A DNA stretch of 5,559 nt, taken from assembly GCA_902766675.1 (NCBI GenBank), contig CACXEN010000183.1:1-5559 (forward strand). The letters run 5' to 3'. Below the pieces are notes generated by a model. The model did not search any database and was not told where the DNA came from. It saw only the letters and a list, made by a program, of their open reading frames with translations. This document shows positions 1 through 5,559 of the stretch, piece by piece. Both the position numbers and the translations under genes were made by a program. The DNA is from an uncultured Erysipelotrichaceae bacterium (lineage in GTDB: Bacteria; Bacillota_I; Bacilli_A; Erysipelotrichales; Erysipelotrichaceae). Numbering within the stretch: position 1 is the first letter of the stretch; each line of letters starts with the position of its first letter.

Positions 1-696
1 CCAAGTGTTACTGGTGATGCGATTGCATTCTTAGAAGAAGTTGGTGCAGACTTTGTGGATTTAGACCAAATTCAAGTACACCCAACAGTTGTACAAAAAG
101 ATGGTTCATTAATTTCTGAGTCATTACGTGGTGATGGTGCTATCTTATTGAATAAAGAAGGTAAACGTTTCTGTGATGAATTAGGCACAAGAGATGCTGT
201 CAGTGCTTCTGTTAGCGAACAACCAGATGGATATGCTTGGTTAATCGCTGATGAAGCAATGGCTGAAAAGTCTAATGTCATCAAAAAATATGTAGATAAA
301 GGTCACATGGTAAAATGTGAAACAGTTGCAGATCTTGCAAAAACAATTGGTGCTGATGAAGCAGTTGTACAAGAAAGTCTAGATGCATGGGCTAAAGCAT
401 GTGCAGATAAGAAAGATGATGCATTTGGTAGAGAAGGCTATGATGATGCAAAAACTGATTTAACACATGCACCATATTATGCTGTACAAATTGCTCCTGG
501 TATCCACCACTGCATGGGTGGCGTTAAGATCAACAAGGACGCGCAAGTAATTGGTACAGATGGTAATGTGATTGAAAACTTATATGCTGCTGGTGAAGTA
601 ACTGGTGGTGTGCATGGTGGTAACCGTCTAGGCGGTAACGCTGTAGCTGACTTCACAGTATTTGGTCGCATTGCTGGTGAAAACGCATCTAAATAG
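1..696 (+). CDS. Fumarate reductase/flavocytochrome c-type FAD flavoprotein, C-terminal part (5' end outside window)
   Basis: The frame is open from base 1 to the TAG at 694-696, giving 231 residues; a GTG at 55 is internal, not the start. The fragment covers the C-terminal part of an FAD-binding-2 family flavoprotein that reduces an activated C=C bond. Compared from memory with Shewanella Fcc3, the active-site set is present at matching spacing: H27 (Fcc3 H365), S39-E40 (T377-E378), R43 (R381), R64 in GTRD (catalytic acid R402), H170 in HHCMGG (H504) and R209 in GGNRLGGNA (R544). The T-to-S change is conservative. The stretch AAGEVTGGVHGGNRLGG is the family's C-terminal FAD-contact motif. 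Fumarate is the default substrate, but urocanate, acrylate-type and cinnamate-type reductases share this fold, so the substrate is not proven. Any N-terminal FMN-binding, heme or signal region lies outside the window. The gene is followed by its own terminator and is probably not cotranscribed with the opp genes. Confidence 0.93.
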   Translation, partial: PSVTGDAIAFLEEVGADFVDLDQIQVHPTVVQKDGSLISESLRGDGAILLNKEGKRFCDELGTRDAVSASVSEQPDGYAWLIADEAMAEKSNVIKKYVDKGHMVKCETVADLAKTIGADEAVVQESLDAWAKACADKKDDAFGREGYDDAKTDLTHAPYYAVQIAPGIHHCMGGVKINKDAQVIGTDGNVIENLYAAGEVTGGVHGGNRLGGNAVADFTVFGRIAGENASK

Positions 697-704
697 TGCA
701 GATC

Positions 705-735
705 AAGGGTATGGTATAAACCATATCCTTTTTTT
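705..735 (+). terminator. Intrinsic terminator of the flavoprotein gene
   Basis: An 11-bp stem pairs 705-715 with 720-730, with one G-U pair (709/726) and a 4-nt loop ATAA (716-719). A run of seven T (729-735) begins at the foot of the 3' arm. It starts 8 bases after the flavoprotein stop codon, the classic rho-independent layout. Confidence 0.9.
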
Positions 736-751
736 CATTGTTTATTGAACA

Positions 752-787
752 AAGACATATGTACCACGAATGAGGTACATATGTTTT
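752..787 (+). repeat. Perfect inverted repeat; possible second (backup) terminator or operator
   Basis: ACATATGTACC (755-765) is matched exactly by its reverse complement GGTACATATGT (774-784) around an 8-nt spacer. Outer bases 752-754 pair with 785-787 (one G-U), making a 14-bp stem. A T-rich stretch follows (TTTT at 784-787, then ATTTG and five T to 797), so it could act as a second terminator 17 bases after the first T-run. The T-run is interrupted, so a DNA-level role as a protein-binding palindrome ahead of the oppA promoter is an open alternative. Confidence 0.7.
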
Positions 788-804
788 ATTTGTTTTTGAG
801 AATG

Positions 805-839
805 AAAAATTTTCATAAATTTAGTAAAAATTTTCATAA
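805..839 (+). repeat. 14-bp direct repeat at 21-bp spacing upstream of the oppA promoter
   Basis: AAAAATTTTCATAA occurs exactly at 805-818 and again at 826-839. The offset of 21 bp is two helical turns, so both copies face the same side of the DNA. A looser relative, TGAAAAACTTCAT, lies at 854-866 and touches the -35 box. Each copy is nearly palindromic (TGAAAAATTTTCA at 803-815). The repeats may be operator sites, or A-tracts that bend DNA or act as an UP-element. The sequence alone does not decide between these. Confidence 0.65.
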
Positions 840-865
840 TTGTGAAAGAAATGTGAAAAACTTCA

Positions 866-894
866 TTGACTTTGAGATAATGAGTGGGTAAAAT
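866..894 (+). promoter_or_regulatory. Sigma-A-type promoter of the opp operon
   Basis: TTGACT (866-871) and TAAAAT (889-894) match the -35 and -10 consensus at five of six bases each, with the optimal 17-bp spacer. Transcription would begin near base 901, giving a leader of only about 20-25 nt before the oppA start. That is too short for a riboswitch or leader attenuator, so control is most likely at the DNA level, upstream of or overlapping this promoter. Confidence 0.8.
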
Positions 895-906
895 CAAACC
901 TATATT

Positions 907-914
907 AAAGGAGG
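907..914 (+). promoter_or_regulatory. Strong ribosome binding site of oppA; decides the start codon
   Basis: AAAGGAGG matches the 16S rRNA anti-Shine-Dalgarno sequence over eight bases. The ATG at 915 abuts it with no spacing and cannot be used efficiently, whereas the in-frame ATG at 924 has a 9-nt spacer. This fixes the oppA start at 924. Confidence 0.88.
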
Positions 915-923
915 ATGAAAGTT

Positions 924-2612
924 ATGAAAAAGGTACTTTCGTTAATGCTGGCTGCGACTTTGCTAGTCGGTTGCTCTTCTGGCGGTGGCGACAATAACGG
1001 TGGCGGCAGTGGAGATTCTGGAAATGCCGGTGGTAAGGAAGTGACAGTACAGGCTCCTACACCACTCATTTCTATGGACACAGCGATTGCGACTGATGGA
1101 ACATCATTCGTTGCGCAAACAATGTGTATTTCTGGATTAATGTCTTTAGACGAAAATGGTAATCCTGTAAATGACCTTGCAGAAAGCTATGAAGTTAGTG
1201 ATGATGGTTTGGTTTACACATTTAAGATTCGTGATAATGCGAATTGGTCAAATGGTGATCCTGTAACAGCTAACGACTTCGTATTTGCTTGGCAAAGAGT
1301 TATCAATCCTGATACAGCAAGTGATTATAACTGGATTTTTGAAACAGCTAACGTTGTAAATGGTGATGCTTATGATTCTGAAAGTGGTCATGTACCAGCT
1401 GATTTAGGTATTAAAGCACTTGATGAGAAAACATTAGAAGTTACATTAGTAGCTCCTTCTGGATTCTTCCTCTCATTATTAGCATTCCCATCATTCTTCC
1501 CAATGAATGAAGCATTCGTTACTGAAAAAGGTGACCAATATGCTTTATCTGCAGATAACTTAGTATTCTGTGGTCCATATAAACTAACAAGTTGGGAATC
1601 TGGTTATGCATTTGAATTTGAACAAAACCCAGATTACTGGGATGCTGCAAACTATGCTAGCAATAACTATGCTGATAAAGTTGTATTCCGTGAAATCACA
1701 GATACACAAACAGCTTTAATGGAATATGAAAGTGGAAACCTAGATACAGTTACTCTATCTGGTGAACAAGTTGATGCAAATAAACAAGCAGAAGGTTTCA
1801 CAAATAGATTAACAGGTTACTTATTCTATCTAAGCTTGAATGTAAACAACAATATGCATGATAGACCAGGTGCTGCTGATATTGCGAATGCAAATGTTAG
1901 ACAAGCAATCCTATATGCAATTGATAGAGAAACTGTTGCATCTGTATTGAATGATGGATCTGTTGCTGCAGAAGGTATTATCCCATTTGCATTAGCATCC
2001 AACCCTGATACAGGTAAAGACTTCCGTGAAGACAATGGTAGTGTAGTAGCTTATGATGAAGCAAAAGCAAAAGAATTCTATGAAAAAGCAAAAGAAGAAT
2101 TAGGCCATGATGTAGTCATTGAACTTCTATATGGTACTGATGAAGGTGATTCTGTAATCAAAGCTGCTGAACAAGTACAATTCTTCTTAGAACAAGCTGG
2201 ATTTACTGTAAATCTAAATGGTAAACCAAAGAAAGAACGTCTAGCTCTTGCAAACCAAACAGGTGATCATGACTATGATGTAATGTTAACTCGTTGGGGA
2301 CCTGACTATGGTGATCCACAAACATATATGGACTTATTCGTATCTTGGAACGTATCAAACAATGATGGTGGATATAACTCTGAGAAGTATGATGGATTTG
2401 TAAAAGATGCTGAAACAGGTGCTGGTCTAGCTGATTCAGCTGCTCGTTGGGAAGCATTCCTAAATGCTGAAAAAGTTCTAGTACAAGAAGATGCTGCGAT
2501 TGTTCCTGTATTCCAAGCAGGTGGCGCTATGATTATTAACCCAGCTATTAGTGGTATTGAATTCCACTCTGCAGGTGTTGATAGCTATCGTCATATCGTA
2601 GTAAGTGAATAG
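924..2612 (+). CDS. oppA: Oligopeptide ABC transporter substrate-binding lipoprotein (OppA family)
   Basis: This 562-residue protein belongs to the extracellular solute-binding family 5 (peptide/nickel type) and captures peptides outside the membrane for the OppBC channel. The start is taken at 924, not the in-frame ATG at 915, because of ribosome binding site spacing. Residues 1-17 (MKKVLSLMLAATLLVGC) are a lipoprotein signal with lipobox LVGC; Cys17 would be lipidated. Residues 18-37 are a Gly/Ser/Asn/Asp tether. Family features follow: the LAESYEVSDDG block (about 85-95), then WSNGDPVTANDFVFAWQR (W123 near its end), and WGPDYGDP (458-465), the conserved Asp-Tyr-x-Asp-Pro region of the C-terminal lobe. 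The length is normal for Gram-positive OppA. It is the first gene of the operon and is followed by a hairpin, which fits its need for excess over the membrane subunits. A dipeptide-binding DppA role is possible; oligopeptide is favoured by size and overall character. The peptide preference cannot be read here. Confidence 0.95.
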   Translation: MKKVLSLMLAATLLVGCSSGGGDNNGGGSGDSGNAGGKEVTVQAPTPLISMDTAIATDGTSFVAQTMCISGLMSLDENGNPVNDLAESYEVSDDGLVYTFKIRDNANWSNGDPVTANDFVFAWQRVINPDTASDYNWIFETANVVNGDAYDSESGHVPADLGIKALDEKTLEVTLVAPSGFFLSLLAFPSFFPMNEAFVTEKGDQYALSADNLVFCGPYKLTSWESGYAFEFEQNPDYWDAANYASNNYADKVVFREITDTQTALMEYESGNLDTVTLSGEQVDANKQAEGFTNRLTGYLFYLSLNVNNNMHDRPGAADIANANVRQAILYAIDRETVASVLNDGSVAAEGIIPFALASNPDTGKDFREDNGSVVAYDEAKAKEFYEKAKEELGHDVVIELLYGTDEGDSVIKAAEQVQFFLEQAGFTVNLNGKPKKERLALANQTGDHDYDVMLTRWGPDYGDPQTYMDLFVSWNVSNNDGGYNSEKYDGFVKDAETGAGLADSAARWEAFLNAEKVLVQEDAAIVPVFQAGGAMIINPAISGIEFHSAGVDSYRHIVVSE

Positions 2613-2631
2613 TTAGATTTAAATAGTTTAT

Positions 2632-2674
2632 AGAAGAAGAGCGATTGAGCTTCGCCTTGATCGCTCTCTTTCTT
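2632..2674 (+). terminator. Intercistronic hairpin / leaky terminator between oppA and oppB
   Basis: A 12-bp stem pairs 2638-2649 with 2656-2667 (two adjacent G-U pairs) around the loop CTTCGC. After one A-C mismatch (2637/2668), 2632-2636 pair with 2669-2673. The 3' flank CTTTCTT is a broken U-tract, so termination is likely partial. Its place just after the binding-protein gene suits differential expression: it can protect the oppA mRNA 3' end and reduce read-through into oppB. Confidence 0.75.
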
Positions 2675-2685
2675 ATATTGGAAAG

Positions 2686-2691
2686 AAAGGG
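2686..2691 (+). promoter_or_regulatory. oppB ribosome binding site, able to be sequestered
   Basis: AAAGGG lies 5 nt before the oppB ATG (2697). It sits inside a purine run (2681-2696), of which 2683-2692 can pair over 10 bp (one G-U) with 2665-2674, the end of the intercistronic hairpin and its U-tract. The site is weaker than that of oppA. Confidence 0.6.
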
Positions 2692-2696
2692 AAGAG

Positions 2697-3632
2697 ATGA
2701 AAAAGTATTTATTGAAACGAATATTAATCAGTATCGCAACCTTGATTGTTATCATCTTGGTACTTTTCTTATTGATGGACCTTATGCCAGGAACACCTTT
2801 TAATGATGAGAAGCTTACAGAAGCGCAATTAGCACTTCTATATGAGAAGTATGGTTTAGATAAACCGCTAATCATCCGCTTCTTTTTATATCTAAAGAAT
2901 ATGGTGACTGGCGATTTAGGGGTATCCTATGCCATTAATAAGAACTTTGCGATTTCTGACATGATTAAAGGGCGTTTACAAGTTTCGCTATTAGTAGGTG
3001 CTATGGCGATGGTATTTGGCACAATTATGGGTCTATTGCTTGGTGTGGTAGCAGCTTTAAACCACAATTCTTGGATCGATAATCTATGTTCAGGTATTTC
3101 TGTACTAGGTGTATCATTACCATCTTATGTAGTCGCATTACTATTAGCGTATTTTATTGCCTATAAGTTAAAGTGGTTACCGATCTTGTATAACCAAAAA
3201 GCGCCGATTGTATCACTGATATTACCAGCGCTAGCTTTATCGGTATCACCGACCGCAAATATTGCTCGATTTACTCGTTCAGAAATGATCGATGTAATGA
3301 ATTCAGATTATATGATGCTTGCCCAATCAAAGGGTATTAAAGACCATAAGTTGATTGTTCGACATGCTATGCGTAATACATTGATTCCAATTATTACAGT
3401 TATGGGTCCAATCCTTGTTAACTTATTAACAGGATCAAGCGTAATTGAAAAGATATTTGGTATTCCTGGCATTGGATCATTGATGATTAGTGGTATCCAA
3501 CAAAATGACTACAATGTGACCATCGCATGTTCCTTCATATATTCTGTAATGTACATTGTCACAATGTTAATCGTAGATATTCTATATGGTGTCATTGACC
3601 CTAGAATTCGCGTTAGTAAGGATGGTGCATAG
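2697..3632 (+). CDS. oppB: Oligopeptide ABC transporter permease OppB
   Basis: This 311-residue inner-membrane permease is of the binding-protein-dependent transport (BPD_transp_1) type and forms half of the peptide channel with OppC. The N-terminus is typical of OppB/DppB: MKKYLLKRIL leads into membrane helix 1 (about 9-27), then the D-LMPGTPF block (28-35) and the YGLDKPL stretch before an extracytoplasmic loop with GDLG. Further helices lie near 96-121 and 130-155, with more in the C-terminal third, about six in all. The EAA loop that docks on the ATPase is at about 205-230 (YMMLAQSKGI, with the invariant Gly at 213, then VRHAMRN). The C-terminus, ending near DPRIRV, is family-typical. It lies 84 bases after oppA, across a hairpin, and only 2 bases before oppC, so B and C are surely cotranscribed. 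No truncation or frameshift is visible. Transport of dipeptides rather than longer peptides cannot be excluded. Confidence 0.95.
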   Translation: MKKYLLKRILISIATLIVIILVLFLLMDLMPGTPFNDEKLTEAQLALLYEKYGLDKPLIIRFFLYLKNMVTGDLGVSYAINKNFAISDMIKGRLQVSLLVGAMAMVFGTIMGLLLGVVAALNHNSWIDNLCSGISVLGVSLPSYVVALLLAYFIAYKLKWLPILYNQKAPIVSLILPALALSVSPTANIARFTRSEMIDVMNSDYMMLAQSKGIKDHKLIVRHAMRNTLIPIITVMGPILVNLLTGSSVIEKIFGIPGIGSLMISGIQQNDYNVTIACSFIYSVMYIVTMLIVDILYGVIDPRIRVSKDGA

Positions 3633-3634
3633 GT

Positions 3635-4648
3635 ATGAGTGTTGTTGATAGAGAATTTCAAAAAGATGATTTTCAATTCGCACACAAAGAAGGCGAAAAG
3701 CTCATCGATACAAACTATAAAGCCACATCTTACTTAAAAGACGTATGGGGCAATTTTAAAAAGAATAAAGGTGCTTTAATTGGTGCGATTATCATTGCGA
3801 TTATTATTCTATTCGCATTGATTGGTCCTTCGATGAATGAGCATACATATAAGTCTATGATCCATGGTCATGAGTGTTTAACACCTAGACTTCCTGGTAT
3901 TGAAAAGATTGGTTTATTCGATGGTGAATACCATGGTGTAAAACAATATGCCACAGAAGAGTTAGAAAATGTTTATTATTGGTTTGGCTCTGATACACAA
4001 GGAAGAGATATCTTCACACGTGTATGGGATGGTACTAGAGTATCTCTTATCATTGCATTAGCTGCTGTACTAGTCGATGTTGTGATTGGTATGGTATATG
4101 GCTTAGTATCTGGCTTTATGGGTGGTAGAGTAGATATATTCATGCAAAGATTTGCGGAAATCTTAAATGGTATTCCTACACTAGTTGTAGTAACACTATT
4201 AGGATTGGTATTACCTCCAGGTATTACATCGATTATCTTTGCGCTTGTATTAACAGGCTGGATTGGCATGGAAAGAATTGCCAGAGCACAAGTATTAAAA
4301 GTCAAAGAACAAGAATATGTACTAGCATCTAAGACACTTGGTGCATCAAACTTCCGCTTGATATTCAAAGAAGTTCTTCCAAATATTTTTGGACAAGTCA
4401 TTATTACTAGTATGTTCTCAATTCCAAATGCAATTTTCTTAGAAGCATATCTATCTTTCTTAGGCTTAGGTGTACCTGCACCATTAGCTTCACTAGGTTC
4501 ACTTGTATCAGATGGATATAAATCTATGACTACATATCCACATATTCTAATCATTCCAGTATTAGTACTTGCATTATTGATGGTATGTTTCAATTTATTC
4601 GCAGATGGTCTTAGAGATGCATTCGATCCTAAGATGTTAAATAAGTAG
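3635..4648 (+). CDS. oppC: Oligopeptide ABC transporter permease OppC
   Basis: This 337-residue protein is the second channel subunit. It has the OppC-type N-terminus: about 45 hydrophilic cytoplasmic residues, then helix 1 (about 47-66, GALIGAIIIAIIILFALIGP). A roughly 50-residue extracytoplasmic loop follows, then the hallmark FGSDTQGRDIFTR (from 117), which begins the BPD_transp_1 domain. The ATPase-docking EAA loop is at about 228-250 (YVLASKTLGAS, with the invariant Gly at 236, then EVLPN). The C-terminus contains FLGLGVPAP and ends in LRDAFDPK, both standard for the family. The start lies 2 bases after the oppB stop; AAGGA (3618-3622) inside the oppB end sits 12 nt upstream, so translational coupling to oppB is likely. 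The protein is complete. The long open frame on the opposite strand (3976-4593) is only a shadow of this gene. Confidence 0.95.
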   Translation: MSVVDREFQKDDFQFAHKEGEKLIDTNYKATSYLKDVWGNFKKNKGALIGAIIIAIIILFALIGPSMNEHTYKSMIHGHECLTPRLPGIEKIGLFDGEYHGVKQYATEELENVYYWFGSDTQGRDIFTRVWDGTRVSLIIALAAVLVDVVIGMVYGLVSGFMGGRVDIFMQRFAEILNGIPTLVVVTLLGLVLPPGITSIIFALVLTGWIGMERIARAQVLKVKEQEYVLASKTLGASNFRLIFKEVLPNIFGQVIITSMFSIPNAIFLEAYLSFLGLGVPAPLASLGSLVSDGYKSMTTYPHILIIPVLVLALLMVCFNLFADGLRDAFDPKMLNK

Positions 4649-4659
4649 AGGTGAAAGTT

Positions 4660-5559
4660 ATGGGAAAAAAGAAGAGAGATAAAAATGAACGCGTCCTCTG
4701 TATCCGTGACTTGAACATCTCATTTCAAACAAATTACGGAAGAGTAAACGCAATTCGTGGTGTACGCTTGGACTTATTCCAAGGCGAAACCATTGCGATC
4801 GTAGGGGAATCAGGAAGTGGTAAATCTGTAACAGTACGTACGATTATGGGTATCCTAGATTCTAACGGTATGATTGATAGTGGATCGATTGATTACACAT
4901 ACAAAGATGAAAATGATGAAATTGTGACTGTAGATCTTGTAAAGATGTCACAAAAAGATATTCGTTATAAGCTATGTGGTAAACACATTGCGATGGTATT
5001 CCAAGATCCAATGACATCATTAGATCCTACGATGACTATTGGAAGACAAATTATGGAACCAATTCTAGAACATGAAGATGTTGATAAAGCAGAAGCTGCA
5101 AGACGTGCACTTGAATTGATTGATGAAGTTGGTATTACAGAACCAGAAAAGTGTTTCAAACAATACCCACATGAGTTATCAGGCGGTATGCGTCAGAGAG
5201 TTGTTATAGCAATCGCATTAGCATGTAATCCAGATATTCTCATTTGTGATGAACCTACAACTGCATTAGATGTAACAATTCAAGCGAAGATTCTAGAAAA
5301 GATTAAAGAAATCCAAGTGAAGAAAAATATTTCGGTTATTTACATTACACACGATTTAGGTGTAGTGGCGAAAGTAGCGGACTATGTAGCTGTTATGTAT
5401 GCTGGTAGAATCGTTGAGAAAGGTAATGTAAATGAAGTATTCTATGATCCACGTCATCCATATACATGGGGATTATTAAGCTCTATGCCAGATATGGACA
5501 CAGATTCTGATCGTTTATTTGCGATTCCTGGATCTCCTCCAAACTTAATGGAAGAAATC
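4660..5559 (+). CDS. oppD: Oligopeptide ABC transporter ATP-binding protein OppD, 3' end outside window
   Basis: The frame is open for 300 codons to the right edge. It encodes one of the two ATPases that drive OppBC. All ABC motifs are intact: Walker A GESGSGKS (49-56), Q-loop Q115 in VFQDPMTSLDP, signature LSGGM (173-177), Walker B ending in DEP (D197, E198), D-loop ALD (202-204) and switch His231. After the ATPase core come RHPYTWGLL (265-273) and the IPGSPPNL motif (289-296) of the oligopeptide/dipeptide-specific C-terminal extension. Family members usually continue with a Cys-rich segment, which would fall just past the edge. The start at ATG 4660 has GAGGTG (4648-4653) at a 6-nt spacing; the in-frame GTG at 4651 lies within that site and is rejected. 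The 11-base gap after oppC supports one transcript. OppD is chosen over OppF because of its place directly after oppC and the PGSPPNL motif. Confidence 0.94.
   Translation, partial: MGKKKRDKNERVLCIRDLNISFQTNYGRVNAIRGVRLDLFQGETIAIVGESGSGKSVTVRTIMGILDSNGMIDSGSIDYTYKDENDEIVTVDLVKMSQKDIRYKLCGKHIAMVFQDPMTSLDPTMTIGRQIMEPILEHEDVDKAEAARRALELIDEVGITEPEKCFKQYPHELSGGMRQRVVIAIALACNPDILICDEPTTALDVTIQAKILEKIKEIQVKKNISVIYITHDLGVVAKVADYVAVMYAGRIVEKGNVNEVFYDPRHPYTWGLLSSMPDMDTDSDRLFAIPGSPPNLMEEI

Noticed and set aside
788..914. Riboswitch or peptide leader upstream of oppA
   Set aside because: The promoter at 866-894 leaves only about 20-25 nt of leader, too short for a structured sensor, and no small open frame with a ribosome site is present.
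2613..2696. Separate promoter for oppB in the gap after oppA
   Set aside because: No -35/-10 pair with acceptable spacing is visible. The gap is explained by the hairpin and the ribosome site.
2591..2875. Minus-strand open frame spanning the oppA-oppB junction
   Set aside because: Most of it is antisense to the conserved oppB start and to the intercistronic hairpin. Its product looks like random antisense translation with no family features.
3976..4593. Long open frame (205 codons) on the minus strand inside oppC
   Set aside because: It lies wholly within a clearly conserved OppC gene, its product shows no recognisable domain and is rich in Thr, Ser, Ile and Pro as expected from an antisense reading, and I found no convincing ribosome site or promoter for it.
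4660..5559. Cys196 directly before the Walker B Asp in OppD as a functional oddity
   Set aside because: The residue at this position varies among ABC ATPases and all catalytic motifs are intact, so no altered function is implied.
1..5559. A novel defence system, mobile element or CRISPR array
   Set aside because: All coding space is filled by recognisable flavoprotein and peptide-transport genes in one orientation. No transposase, integrase, terminal repeats, spaced repeat array or toxin-antitoxin-like gene is present.

Overview
The window looks like chromosomal DNA from a low-GC Gram-positive bacterium (Bacillota). The signs are AT-rich codon use, a near-perfect Shine-Dalgarno site (AAAGGAGG), a lipoprotein-type substrate-binding protein, and intrinsic terminators with U-tracts. 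The protein style (a soluble fumarate-reductase-like flavoprotein beside a peptide-uptake operon) would suit an anaerobic fermenter, perhaps of the Erysipelotrichia or a related class. That placement is a low-confidence inference from protein character, not a database match.

Layout: bases 1-696 are the 3' part of a gene for a flavocytochrome c / fumarate reductase-type FAD flavoprotein, cut by the left window edge. A strong intrinsic terminator (705-735) ends it. A second perfect inverted repeat (core 755-765/774-784) follows at once. Bases 788-914 form the control region of the next operon: A-tract-rich DNA with a 14-bp direct repeat at 21-bp spacing, a sigma-A-like promoter (866-894) and a strong ribosome binding site (907-914). 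The operon then reads oppA (924-2612), a hairpin gap, oppB (2697-3632), oppC (3635-4648) and oppD (4660 to the right edge, incomplete). All genes are on the + strand.

Together oppA-oppD encode an oligopeptide (or dipeptide) ABC importer. OppA is the lipid-anchored peptide-binding protein, OppB and OppC form the membrane channel, and OppD is one of two ATPases. An oppF gene is expected just past the right edge. The hairpin between oppA and oppB probably makes OppA more abundant than the membrane parts, a common arrangement in binding-protein operons. The oppB ribosome binding site can also pair with the 3' flank of that hairpin.

I see no mobile element, CRISPR array, RNA gene, phage gene or unknown protein family here. 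The coding content is ordinary. The points worth a second look are regulatory: the repeats upstream of oppA, the tandem hairpin after the flavoprotein gene, and the alternative pairing at the oppA-oppB junction.
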